In this document: piece by piece, positions 37,314-46,768 of the stretch
Position numbering within the stretch: the stretch's first letter is position 1
Layout of the letters: the number at the start of each line of letters is the position of its first letter
Assembly: GCA_963743785.1 (NCBI GenBank)
Contig: CAVURD010000013.1
Span: forward strand, 62,001 to 126,000
Source of the DNA: Bog-473 sp963743785
GTDB taxonomy: Bacteria; Actinomycetota; Acidimicrobiia; Acidimicrobiales; RAAP-2
Direction: 5' to 3'
DNA: 64,000 nt
Position numbers and translations under genes: made by a program
The notes under the pieces: generated by a model
What the model was told of the DNA's origin: nothing
The model's database searches: none
Seen by the model: only the letters and a program-made list of their open reading frames with translations

Positions 37314-37796
37314 CTATGCGTCCGTCGACTCTCTGGCCGGAGGGGTCGTTCCGGCAGCGGTCGAGGACGGCGATGCGGCGAAGCACAATGCTCCGGCGAT
37401 CATGAGCACCACGATGGTGCAGACCTCAATGATGAGGGCCTCATGGGCGAAGGGGGCGGAGCTCGAATCCTGGAAGCCGAAGAGCCCGTGCTCGACGGAG
37501 ATGAAGAAGCCGACCAACGTGGCTGCGGCGAACCCCAGGCCCACGATGGCGGTCCAGACCCGGCGCAGAGCGATGACCAGGAGGCCGAGCACCAGGCCGG
37601 CGATCGATTGGAACAAGAAGAGGGGACCGATGGTCGGAATATGCCGGTACTCCTCCCTCCACAGGTGGAAATGGATATATCCGGACCACACCAGGAGGAG
37701 GCCGCCGGCCACGAACCCCACCGTGGCCACCACCTTGAGGGGCGTCGCGGCCCGGCGAGGCCCGTAATTGAGGATGGCGAGGAGGCTCACGCGCAC
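37314..37796 (-). CDS. Four-helix integral membrane protein, unknown function
   Basis: 160 residues with four hydrophobic helices: VVATVGFVAGGLLLVWSGYI, LFLFQSIAGLVLGLLVIAL, AIVGLGFAAATLVGFFISV and LIIEVCTIVVLMIAGALCF. The loop HFHLWREEYRHIPTIGP between helices 1 and 2 is rich in His, Arg and aromatic residues and could bind metal or haem. I do not recognise a named family. It faces away from the ECF sigma factor operon with 176 bases between, so it could be one of that sigma factor's targets (inference). Confidence 0.7.
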   Translation of the reverse strand: MRVSLLAILNYGPRRAATPLKVVATVGFVAGGLLLVWSGYIHFHLWREEYRHIPTIGPLFLFQSIAGLVLGLLVIALRRVWTAIVGLGFAAATLVGFFISVEHGLFGFQDSSSAPFAHEALIIEVCTIVVLMIAGALCFAASPSSTAAGTTPPARESTDA

Positions 37797-37858
37797 CGTC
37801 CTGAGTGGGAAGCCCGGGCGGAGGTCGCCGTCGGACGTGCCTGTGCCTTATGTGCCTG

Positions 37859-37885
37859 CCGTTCGATGCGTTCCATGCGTTCCAT
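37859..37885. repeat. Short tandem repeat in divergent promoter region
   Basis: GCGTTCCAT occurs twice in a row (37868-37885), preceded by the related GCCGTTCGAT (37858-37867). It lies between the minus-strand membrane protein and the ECF sigma factor. Such direct repeats can be activator sites, but nothing else supports this. Confidence 0.45.
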
Positions 37886-37972
37886 GTTGTCTGAATTACG
37901 GGGATGAGCACCCAGGGGATTGGGGCCGTCCCTGAAGGAATCCTTCGGCCGCCGTCCGCCGTAGTACTTCTG

Positions 37973-38563
37973 ATGGGAGAATTGACCGTGTCCGGAATCG
38001 GATTGTCTGACGAGGCCCTGCTGGCAGGAATGGCGGTGGGTGATCAGGATGCTGCCGTGACGTTCGTGCGCCGCTACCAGCGCCGGGTCTTCGGGCTGGC
38101 CCACTCCATGACGGGCGATGTCGGTGTGGCCGAAGAAGTCGCCCAAGAAGCCCTGATCAGGGTGTGGCGTCACGCACCGGTCTTCGATCCTCGCCGGGGC
38201 TCGGTGACGTCGTGGGTCCTGACCATCACCCGGAACCTGACCATTGACGCCCTGCGACTGCGCCGGGCCGTCCCGACCGACCCCGACGACTTCGCCGCCA
38301 CGGCACTGGTGAGCCTGGAGCACAACCCCGAGGACGCCGTCCTCCGTGGTGACGTGCGTCAGCTGGTCCAGCAGGCCCTCAGCGTGCTGCCCGAAGAGCA
38401 GCGGCGGGCCGTCGTCCTGGCCTCGGTCTACGGCCGGACGGCCTTGGAGATCAGCGAGCTCGAGGACATCCCCCTCGGGACGGCGAAGACACGCATACGC
38501 ACCGGCCTGCGGCGCCTCCGGGCTGCGGTCGAAGTGGCCCGGGAAGGAGGGGAAGGACGATGA
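37973..38563 (+). CDS. ECF-family RNA polymerase sigma factor
   Basis: About 196 residues. Region 2: FVRRYQRRVFGLAHSM, VAEEVAQEALIRVWRHA and SWVLTITRNLTIDALRLRR. Region 4: VLPEEQRRAVVLASVYGRTA and ISELEDIPLGTAKTRIRTG. Length and the coupled anti-sigma gene fit the SigK/RskA-like group. ATG at 37973 is chosen over 37904 because the upstream part lacks sigma character; GTG at 37988 is also possible. Its stop overlaps the next start (ATGA), the hallmark of a sigma/anti-sigma pair. It should respond to an envelope or redox signal sensed by its partner. Confidence 0.9.
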   Translation: MGELTVSGIGLSDEALLAGMAVGDQDAAVTFVRRYQRRVFGLAHSMTGDVGVAEEVAQEALIRVWRHAPVFDPRRGSVTSWVLTITRNLTIDALRLRRAVPTDPDDFAATALVSLEHNPEDAVLRGDVRQLVQQALSVLPEEQRRAVVLASVYGRTALEISELEDIPLGTAKTRIRTGLRRLRAAVEVAREGGEGR

Positions 38564-39267
38564 GCCCTGAACACGGCGGCTCCTCGTGCGCAGAGATCGC
38601 GCCCGCCTTGCCCGAACTGGCGCTGGGCGTCCTGACCGGGCGCGACCGCGTCGTCGCCCTGGCCCACACCGAATCCTGCTCGCCCTGCGCCGACGAGCTC
38701 GAGCAGCTGGCCCGGGCCGCCGACGCCGTGGTGCTGGTGGCCCCCGAGCTCGAGCCCCCGGTGGGGTTCGAAGTGCGTCTGTTCAGCCGCATGGGGGTCT
38801 CCGACGACGTCCCGACGCCGATCCGCCGCCGGGTCCGTACGTGGTTCCTGGCCTCGGCGGCCGCCGTGGTGGCGCTCTTCATCGGGCTGGGCGCCGGTTG
38901 GGCGCTGTCGTCGTCGCCGACCGCGGCATACCGGTGCTGCGGTGGGTGCGCCCACGCACGGGGCGATCGTGACCACGGCCGTGTTGCGGGAGGATGGGCG
39001 CGCCGTCGGACGGGTATCGACCTCGAGTGGGGCCAATCCCTGGATGTGCATGACCTTGGATGATGCGTCGATCCAGGGCGAGGTGACCTGCCAGGTGGTG
39101 ACCAACGATGGCGTGACCCACACGGTGGGTACGTTCACCGTCAAGCAGGGCTACGGCGCCTGGGGCGCGCCGCTTCCGGTGTCACCCGGTGACGTGCATC
39201 GGGCCCAGGTGGTGTCGCCCAAGGGGACGGTGATCGCCACCGCCACCTTGGGCTCCCACCCCTCGGC

Positions 39268-39271
<4 letters not shown>
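38560..39271 (+). CDS. Membrane anti-sigma factor (RskA-like), frameshifted
   Basis: The N-terminal cytoplasmic part has the pattern ALPELALGVLTGRDRVVALA then a His-x-Ser-Cys-x-x-Cys motif (HTESCSPCADEL), the zinc-associated anti-sigma (ZAS) arrangement. One membrane helix follows (FLASAAAVVALFIGLGAGWA). The extracytoplasmic domain (GVTHTVGTFTVKQGYGAWG, VSPKGTVIATATL) is RskA-like. The frame breaks near 38930, fitting one extra base. The final TAG shares bases with the TAA of the convergent ahcY gene. It holds the upstream sigma factor inactive until cleaved or oxidised (family knowledge). Confidence 0.85.
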
Positions 39272-40719
<1,448 letters not shown>

Positions 40720-41130
40720 GGCAACTCCTTTTCGGTTGGATTTCACGTGCGCGGGCGCGCAGGCCTTTGGTGGGCCATACGGCGGTAGCGCAACGCACGT
40801 GCTCCGACCTCTGTCGGAGGCCGTGTACCCACGGCAAGAATAGGCCCTTGACCGGACCGACGTGAACCGCAGGGTGCTGAGCGGCGGACACCCGACATGA
40901 CCTGCGCAATCTCCCGCCTCAGGAGTGAACGAACCGCACGCCTCCGGCCACGTGGGCCGCTGATCCGGGGATCGGCACAGTACACTCGATCGGACCCCCT
41001 TGGGAGAGTCGCCTCGCTTGGGCAGGACGGCCGTTTCGGCTTACGTCGCCCCGTGCCGGTTCGACGCCTCGACCGAGCCTCCCTGAGGACACGACGCATG
41101 GGATCCTCACCGCAGACGAAGGAGTTCCAC
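40720..41130. promoter_or_regulatory. ahcY leader and divergent intergenic region
   Basis: About 410 bases without a clear gene. On the ahcY side a perfect 7-bp hairpin, CTCCGAC-CTCT-GTCGGAG, lies at 40802-40819, about 83 bases upstream of the start codon. I looked for the conserved core of the SAH and SAM riboswitches and did not find it, so this is only a structural feature. GATCC-GG-GGATC at 40962-40973 is another palindrome, on the side of the small gene. Confidence 0.4.
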
Positions 41131-41245
41131 ATGCCGGAAAAGTCACCACAGAAGCCAGCGGGGAAGAAGCCCGGCAGGTCACTCAAGGAGAAGCGGGACA
41201 GCGAAGCGCGACAAGAAGTCGACCAAGACCGCACTGGGTCACTGA
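41131..41245 (+). CDS. Small basic protein, about 37 residues, frameshifted
   Basis: Reads MPEKSPQKPAGKKPGRSLKE, then KR and, after removal of one base near 41199, AKRDKKSTKTALGH. The corrected form matches a very common actinobacterial small Lys/Arg-rich hypothetical protein type known to me by its SLKEKRAAKR-like centre. The extra A in CGGGACAGC breaks the frame. ATG follows AAGGAG. Function unknown; strongly charged and unlikely to be folded alone, possibly nucleic-acid or ribosome associated (inference). Confidence 0.6.
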
Positions 41246-41442
41246 GGGCGCCGAACTCCTCGCTGCCCGCCGGGACTGCGCGGCCCGCCCGGATGCTGCC
41301 GGCGGTTTGACGGCGTCACCGCGAGAGCGAGTCGTGCGTCTCGATACATTTAGCGTCAGGTCGGCCATCGCGTTTTTCGGCCGACCGCTCGATTGGCGGC
41401 ATCCCGCTTCTCCCAAGAGGGTGATGACTACGGTGTTTGTCG

Positions 41443-42183
41443 ATGGCCGAATCCTCTCAAGGTCCGGAGAAGGGGACGGGGACTGCGCCATCTGGGAGCG
41501 AGCCGCCGCAGACCAGGGACGACCGGGTCGCGTGGGGTATCGCATCCAAAAGCGAGCACCGATGGCCTGCGTCGCTCGCCGTAGTCGTGGCGATCGCGCT
41601 CCAAGTCGTCCTGCCCGAGACGGTCATTCGCGGCCTCGGCCCCCGTTGGTTCATTCCGGCATTGGAGAGCGCTCTACTCGTCGCCTTGATCGTGACCAAT
41701 CCAGGCGAGATCAACCGAGAGTCCCGCCTGCTTCGCGCCATGTCGCTCACGTTGATCGGGATTATCACCGTGGCGAACATCGTCGCCTTGGGCGAATTGG
41801 TGAGTGCGCTCCTGAACCACAGCCCGGCGGGTGGTGGCCGCTCACTGGTCTTCGCTTCTGTGCCGATCTGGCTCACCAACGTGATCGTCTTCGGGCTCTG
41901 GTACTGGGATCTCGACCGAGGCGGCGTCGCTGCTCGCCTCCGGGCAAATCACCGCCGCCCGGACTTCCTCTTTCCTCAGATGTCCACTCCCGGGTCCGGC
42001 CCAAACTGGACGCCAGACTTCCTCGACTATCTCTACACATCATTTACCAACGCGACCGCATTTAGTCCTACCGACACGATGCCACTCACTGCCTGGTCAA
42101 AACTCTTGATGATGGTGCAATCGACCGCCTCTCTCCTGACGGTGGCGCTGGTGGTGTCGAGAGCAGTCAATATCCTCAACTAG
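41443..42183 (+). CDS. DUF1345-like integral membrane protein
   Basis: 246 residues with about five hydrophobic segments: SLAVVVAIALQVVLPETVI, IPALESALLVALIVTNPG, LIGIITVANIVALGELVSAL, SVPIWLTNVIVFGLWYWDLD and a final LLTVALVVSRAVNIL. The conserved YLYTSFTNATAFSPTDTMPL before the last helix is the hallmark of DUF1345. Function unknown. ATG at 41443 is chosen over TTG at 41437. The N-terminal 45 residues are polar. It stands alone, 197 bases after the small gene. Confidence 0.78.
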   Translation: MAESSQGPEKGTGTAPSGSEPPQTRDDRVAWGIASKSEHRWPASLAVVVAIALQVVLPETVIRGLGPRWFIPALESALLVALIVTNPGEINRESRLLRAMSLTLIGIITVANIVALGELVSALLNHSPAGGGRSLVFASVPIWLTNVIVFGLWYWDLDRGGVAARLRANHRRPDFLFPQMSTPGSGPNWTPDFLDYLYTSFTNATAFSPTDTMPLTAWSKLLMMVQSTASLLTVALVVSRAVNILN

Positions 42184-42555
42184 GGATCGAACCCGAATGT
42201 GTGCGCGGGCTCGCCATCTCTGGGGTGAGACCCGCAGCTGGCGTGACGTGCCTGACAATCGGAGGGTGTGCGCTCGTGCGAGACAGAAGTAGGCAGGAAC
42301 TCGGCGCTGGGACGGTGGCGGACTGTGGCCGGCCATGAGGCACGGTGGACCGCGGCTCCGGTTCACGTGGCCGATCATTTTCCAACGTCATGTCGGCCCC
42401 CTAGGGCTCACCTTGCGATGAACCTGGAAGATACGAAGTCGTGGTCCCACTCGGATACTCTTTTCCCACTGGACTCCCTCGAATCGCCACCGCGGCCGCC
42501 GAAGACCGGATTCTGATTGGTTTTTCTAGAGGCCGGAGAATGAGAGTCCTACTGA
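42184..42555. other. Intergenic stretch before tRNA-Arg
   Basis: About 370 bases in which I see no gene. Small ORFs exist on both strands but have no protein-like character. The end (42500-42555) is AT-richer, with GATTGGTTTTTCTAGAG, and probably contains the tRNA promoter. Confidence 0.5.
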
Positions 42556-42630
42556 GCCCCCGTAGCTCAGGGGATAGAGCATTGGTTTCCTAAACCATGT
42601 GCGCAGGTTCGAATCCTGCCGGGGGCGCCA
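42556..42630 (+). tRNA. tRNA-Arg, anticodon CCU
   Basis: 75 bases with encoded CCA. Acceptor GCCCCCG pairs with CGGGGGC, the D arm is GCTC...GAGC, the anticodon loop is TTCCTAA giving CCU (reads AGG), the T arm is GCAGG-TTCGAAT-CCTGC, and the discriminator is G. The anticodon stem has one mismatched outer pair. The tRNA is intact. An insertion sequence begins within eight bases of its 3' end. Confidence 0.95.
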
Positions 42631-42633
42631 TTT

Positions 42634-44090
42634 GCGGGTCTTCCGGTTTCTGCGGGGTCTGACGACCTCGTGAGCAGGAGGCCCTGAGGATCAGCGGGTA
42701 TCCACCGTGTAAGCACAGAGGCGCTTCAGTCTCAATGTGTGAAAAAGAAGATCCTCCACGCCTCTGTGTACGTCGATCCTAACGAGATCGTTTCCCATCT
42801 CGTTGGACTCAAGGACGTTCGCGTCCTCTCCTATGCCCGGCGGGGTCCCGCCGGTGAGATCACGATCGAACAGCAGGTCAGTGATCCCCTCTGCCCGAAG
42901 TGCAGGGCCCGGGCGTGGGTGAAGGACCGCCCGGTGGTCTCCTACGTCGACCTGCCCTTCGGTGGGGTGCCGATGACCATCCGCTGGAAGAAGCACCGGC
43001 TCATCTGCCCCAACGCCGAGTGCACGCAGAGAACGTTCACCCTCTCGGACCATCGGATCGCCGCCAAGGGCTGCATGCTCACGACGAGGGCGGCCAAGTG
43101 GGTGGTCAAACAGATCGGGGCCGGCGAGACCCTCACCGCACCTCGCCCACGAGCTCGACTGCTGCTGGGATGCGGTCAACGCGGCAGTGCGCATCTATGG
43201 CGCTGCACTCTTGGCCGTGGACACCAAACGCTTGAAGGAGACCACGGCGATCGGCCTCGATGAGACGCTCTTTGTGCGCGCCGGGCCCTACAAGGCCAAG
43301 ACCTGGTCGACCACGGTCTGTGCGTCGCCAACCACGCCCTCATCGATGTGCTCGCCACCAGGGAGTTCACCGCGGTGGCGGGCTGGCTGCGCCGCCAGCC
43401 CCACCACGTCAAAGAGCGCCTCGAGTACGGCTGCTTGGACATGTCGAGGACCTACAACGTGGTCTTTCGGGGTCGTCACCCCCAAGGCGACACGGGTCAT
43501 CGACCGCTTCCACGTGATGCGCCACGCCATTTTGGCGGTCGACCAGACCCTGGCGCCGTGTCCAGACAACTACGGGCACCGTGGACGTGGCCAGTGATCC
43601 GCTTTATCGGGCCCGCAAGCTCTTGGTCATCAAGGCGACGGCGGGCGACTCCGAACTGGCGTCACGCCTCGAAGCCCTTCTTCTCGCCCTCGGCGATCCC
43701 GACGGCGAGGTGGCCTTCGCCTACAGCGTCAAAGAGGCCGTGGCGCGTTTCTACGAAACCGGAGATCCCGAGGCCGCAGCTGACCTGTTGCGCGACATCA
43801 TCGATCACGCTTCGAAGCTGTTCCTGGCTCCTCCCGAAGTGCGAACCCTGGGCGTGTACCTTGTCCAACTGGTTCGATCCCATCCTCGCCTGGCATCAGG
43901 CCAAGGTGTCCAACGGTCCCACCGAGGGCATGAACAACCTGTTGAAACGGGTCAAGCGGGTGGCCTTCGGGTTCACCAACTTCGAGAACTTCCGCATCCG
44001 GGCCCTGCTCTACGCGGGCAAAGCCCAACTTCAGAGTCCGCACCGATCGTGGTGGCGTGACGTGGCTCACCCCGCAGAAAGGAAGAGCGC
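42634..44090 (+). mobile_element. ISL3-family insertion sequence
   Basis: About 1.45 kb. The left end (42634-42659) contains TCTTCC-GG-TTTCTGCGGGGT. The right end (44068-44090), read on the other strand, contains TCTTCCTTTCTGCGGGGT, so terminal inverted repeats of about 18 matched bases are present with a two-base gap. The sequence TTTGCGG occurs just outside or at both ends (42631-42637 and 44092-44098) and may be the target duplication; the exact ends are uncertain by a few bases. It contains one broken transposase gene and lies directly behind tRNA-Arg. Confidence 0.75.
42739..44060 (+). pseudogene. ISL3-family transposase, multiple frame breaks
   Basis: The N-terminal zinc finger (CPKCRARAWVKDRPVVSY ... 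CPNAECTQRTF) and LPFGGVPMTIRWKKHRLICP are typical of ISL3 TnpA. The DDE residues are spread over frames: IGLDETLFVRAGPYKAKTWS (D), ATRVIDRFHVMRHA (D) and VSNGPTEGMNNLLKRVKRVA (E). Frame changes occur near 43137, 43310, 43460, 43570 and 43850. This is denser than in neighbouring genes, so the element may really be dead, though sequencing error adds to the count. GTG start at 42739. Confidence 0.85.
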
Positions 44091-44184
44091 TTTTGCGGTG
44101 TCGCGGGACATCGGAGACTCTGGCTCACGACATCGTAGACGCTGCGGGTCCGGGAAGATCGAAACCTGTCCCGGAGCGATCACG

Positions 44185-44522
44185 TTAGGTGACGGGAGTC
44201 AGCGCCATCGTCGTGGTGGTCGTCGGCGGAACGGTCGTCGGCGGACTCGTCGTGGTGGTGGGTGGAGCCGTCGGCGGAACGGTGGTGGTGGCTCGTGTTG
44301 CCGGCGTGCGGGCCACTGTCGTCGACGTTGTGGACGTCGAGGGGGACTTGGAGTTGGAGTGCGTGACCACGAGAGCAATCACGATGGCCGCCACGGCGAT
44401 GATGATCGCCACCACGATGATGGTGCGGCTGTTGACCGGGGCCGGTTTCTTCCCGTCAGGCGACCCGGAGGACGAACCCGGTTGTCCGGGGGAGGCGGCG
44501 GGGACCCATTGTCATATGTCAC
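44185..44522 (-). CDS. Small single-pass membrane protein with Thr-rich tail, frameshifted
   Basis: A short Pro-rich N-terminus (DNGSPPPPPDNRVRPPG) and then, after a frame change near 44455, DGKKPAPVNSRTIIVVAII leads into one membrane helix. An outer tail follows made almost only of Thr, Pro, Ser and Val (TTTTSPPTTVPPTTTTT). Such tails are often glycosylated in actinobacteria. Topology N-in is suggested by the Lys/Arg before the helix. GTG start at 44522. No family recognised. Confidence 0.55.
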
Positions 44523-44572
44523 GGGTGAGAACGTAGCCCGAGCAGCCCGGTCTGGCCCGCTCTTCTCGGAGC

Positions 44573-44617
44573 CCGGAGCCCGGAGCCCGGAGCCCGGAGC
44601 GGTGAGCCCGGAGCCCG
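44573..44617. repeat. GGAGCCC tandem 7-bp repeat
   Basis: Five near-perfect copies of the 7-mer GGAGCCC, a one-unit interruption (GGAGCGGTGAGCCC), then two more. Located between two minus-strand small genes, no coding. It may fold or slip. Seven is not a multiple of three, which fits its non-coding place. Confidence 0.75.
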
Positions 44618-44671
44618 GCGGTCGCAGGAGCGACCCCACCTGGCCGACCCGATGTCGGGGCAGCGGGTGGC

Positions 44672-44998
44672 CTACCGGCTGAGGGCGTGCTCCAACTCGG
44701 CCTTTGACATTTTCGATCTTCCCGAGACGCCCCGCCGCCGGGCTTCCTCGTAGAGCTGCTGCCGGGTCCTTCCCCCACGGCCGCTGTGTGATCGCAATCC
44801 GCCGCGGCGCCCCGACGAGATGTCCCCGGTCGAGGTCGAACTGGCGTGACGCGCCTCACCTGCTCGGGCCCGTTCCTTGTTCACCGTTCGTGCGGCTATT
44901 TCCTGGGCCAATTCCTTGGAGTCACCACGTTCCTCCAGTCCATCGCGAATGTGCTCGTACTGCCGTTCTCGCTTCTTCGTCCATTGTCCTTGCGGCAT
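44672..44998 (-). CDS. Rho-N/plasmid-stabilisation-like small basic protein
   Basis: 108 residues. KKRERQYEHIRDGLEERGDS and LAQEIAARTVNKERARAGEA are followed by a Ser/Gly/Arg linker (DISSGRRGGLRSHSGRGGRT) and a C-terminal helical motif (LYEEARRRGVSGRSKMSKAE) that resembles the Rho N-terminal/SAP-like nucleic-acid binding fold. Widespread in bacteria under the loose name plasmid stabilisation protein, with no proven role. ATG at 44998 follows AGGGAGGAC. Cytoplasmic. Confidence 0.8.
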   Translation of the reverse strand: MPQGQWTKKRERQYEHIRDGLEERGDSKELAQEIAARTVNKERARAGEARHASSTSTGDISSGRRGGLRSHSGRGGRTRQQLYEEARRRGVSGRSKMSKAELEHALSR

Positions 44999-45219
44999 TT
45001 TGTCCTCCCTCGGGATTGACGGGCGTGGCCGGTGATTGGTGGAGTCCGTCCCGTCGTCGTGACGCGGGTGATCTCCTTCGCACACCGCGCCAGAGCGGCG
45101 GTCGCTCCATGTCCTATGCCCGATTCAGCCGATTGGTAGTCGCGTTCGTGGTCAATACCGGTAGTAAGAGTGAAGGGTGAAAGTGGAGGCATGGACGGCG
45201 CCCGACCGAGGATGTGGGC

Positions 45220-45666
45220 TCAGCGGGCTGGCGACTGCAGGTCCGGCCTCACCTCCATGAGGCGTTCGGGGCGGGCGATGGGGGTGAATCCGAACTTTCG
45301 GTAGAGCTCATGCGCGTCCTTCGTCCCGAGGAGTAGGCGGAGACCGGTCACGCTCGGGTGCTCGGTCGCCACCTTCACCAGGAAGACACCCAACCCGTGG
45401 CCCTGATGGGCTGGATCGACGAACACGTCGCAGAGCCAGGCAAAGGTCGCACCATCGGTCACCCAACGACAGAAGCCGACTTGGTTGCCATCTTGGTTGA
45501 AGAGCCCGAGATTGATCGACGCGTCGATTGCCCTCGCCGTCACGTCTCGGGGGCGGTGTCTGGCCCAGTAACTCTGGGTGGACAACCACTGGTGGACGTA
45601 TTCGACGTCGATCGATGACCTGTCGTCGGTGACCCAGTGCCCGTCCGGACCCCGCCACTCGGTCAC
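45220..45666 (-). CDS. GNAT family N-acetyltransferase
   Basis: 148 residues. The GNAT core is clear: GFCRWVTDGATFAWLCDVFV then PAHQGHGLGVFLVKVATEHP (QGHGLG binds CoA), TGLRLLLGTKDAHELYRKFG and FTPIARPERLME. The DASINLGLF...FAWLCDVFV type matches a group sometimes annotated as YhhY/amino-acid GNAT; target unknown. GTG start at 45666 overlaps the stop of the YceI gene, so both are translated together. Confidence 0.88.
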   Translation of the reverse strand: MTEWRGPDGHWVTDDRSSIDVEYVHQWLSTQSYWARHRPRDVTARAIDASINLGLFNQDGNQVGFCRWVTDGATFAWLCDVFVDPAHQGHGLGVFLVKVATEHPSVTGLRLLLGTKDAHELYRKFGFTPIARPERLMEVRPDLQSPAR

Positions 45667-46185
45667 GGGTGGACGTCGCCGTAGAGGGCGACCCGGACCG
45701 CAACCTCGGGGTACACCTTCAACATGAGCATGCTGGGCGGCTTCATGCCGAACTCGCGAATGTCGAAGACGTAGTCCCCCCTCATCTCGATGCGCGACCG
45801 GTCGCCGACATCGATGGTCATGTCATGTTCAAAGTTCCTGGTGTGCCCGTGGAAGGACAGGTCCCCGCCGACCAGGTACGAATCCTCCACCTCCGTTGGG
45901 CAGAAGCTGGTGATCCGGCCCGTGATGGTGGGGAACTTCTTGGCGTCCATTCGCCGCCTCAACTCACGATCGTAGAGTTGGTTGCCTGACGTGAGCCGAT
46001 TCACCGACAGCGCCAATTCTCCCGGTGACCGGTGTCGAGAGGTCGAGGCCGCCATCGGGGAGCAGCGCGACTTCCACCCATCCTTCGAGGCCGCGTGTCT
46101 CGGTCCGTATGGGGTGCAAATTGGATCGCGCGTCCACCCAGACACACGAACGAGTGGCATCGAAGTGAAATCGGTGCGGTGGCAT
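45663..46185 (-). CDS. YceI-like lipid-binding protein, frameshifted
   Basis: YceI lipocalin-like barrel, expected to hold isoprenoid or other hydrophobic ligands. It begins FHFDATRSCVWVDARSNLHP, continues after a frame change near 46013 with LALSVNRLTSGNQLYDRELR, and has the typical MDAKKFPTITGRITSF. The second half reads YLVGGDLSFHGHTRNFEHDM and FGMKPPSMLMLKVYPEVAVR. No signal peptide is seen, so it is cytoplasmic. Length fits one extra base. ATG at 46185. Coupled to the GNAT gene downstream. Confidence 0.8.
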
Positions 46186-46279
46186 TACGATTTGCGGTCT
46201 TTCTGGCTCGTCACGACAGCGGGATCGGGTGGAACCCAGCCCCTATGCGCCGGGCGAGAAGCTGACATATGGTCGGGGG

Positions 46280-46762
46280 GTGGCACGACTCGACATCCCA
46301 CCGGGTGACGGCGGCGACGCGGTGCAGCTGTGGACGCTCCGGCCCGAGATGGGCGCGGCCGTCAATCGGCTGGTGGACGCCGCCTATAACAAGAGCATCC
46401 TCCCGGTGCGTGTCCGCGAAGCAGCGCGCATGCGCATCGCCCAACTCAATGATTGCACCGTCTGCCTGGCCTTTCGAGCTGACTCAGTCAAGGCACAGGG
46501 GCTGACCGAAGAGTTCTACTGTCACGTCGGCGGGCACGACGAGGGGGCCAGCTTCAGCGGACAGGAGCGATTGGCCATGCAGTACGCCGAGCGATTCGCC
46601 ATGGACCACCTCAGCATTGATGACGAATTCATGGAGAGGATGAGAGGGGCATTCACCGACCCCGAGATCCTCGATCTCACCATCTGCCTGGCGGCGTTTC
46701 TGGGTCTCGGCCGCACCTTGCGCGCGTTGGGGATCACCGACACGTCGCTGACGGACGTCTAA
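46280..46762 (+). CDS. Carboxymuconolactone decarboxylase/AhpD-like protein
   Basis: 160 residues. The reactive site is NDCTVCLAFRADSVKAQG, a CxxC motif with a downstream acidic residue as in AhpD peroxidase partners. LVDAAYNKSILPVRVREAAR before it and DLTICLAAFLGLGRTLRALG after it complete the helical fold. Likely a thiol-dependent antioxidant protein or a decarboxylase-like enzyme. GTG at 46280 behind GGGGG is chosen; GTG at 46229 would add 17 residues. It is divergent from the YceI gene and convergent with the crotonase, with six bases between stops. Confidence 0.82.
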   Translation: MARLDIPPGDGGDAVQLWTLRPEMGAAVNRLVDAAYNKSILPVRVREAARMRIAQLNDCTVCLAFRADSVKAQGLTEEFYCHVGGHDEGASFSGQERLAMQYAERFAMDHLSIDDEFMERMRGAFTDPEILDLTICLAAFLGLGRTLRALGITDTSLTDV

Positions 46763-46768
46763 GGGGAG

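Noticed and set aside
40720..40900. SAH or SAM riboswitch before ahcY
   Set aside because: The conserved cores of the known SAH and SAM classes are not visible; only one hairpin is clear.
42183..42200. tRNA T-arm-like sequence GGGATCGAACCC on the minus strand
   Set aside because: No matching acceptor, D or anticodon arms nearby; chance or an old fragment.
44573..44617. CRISPR-like array
   Set aside because: A 7-bp simple repeat without spacers; no cas gene anywhere in the window.
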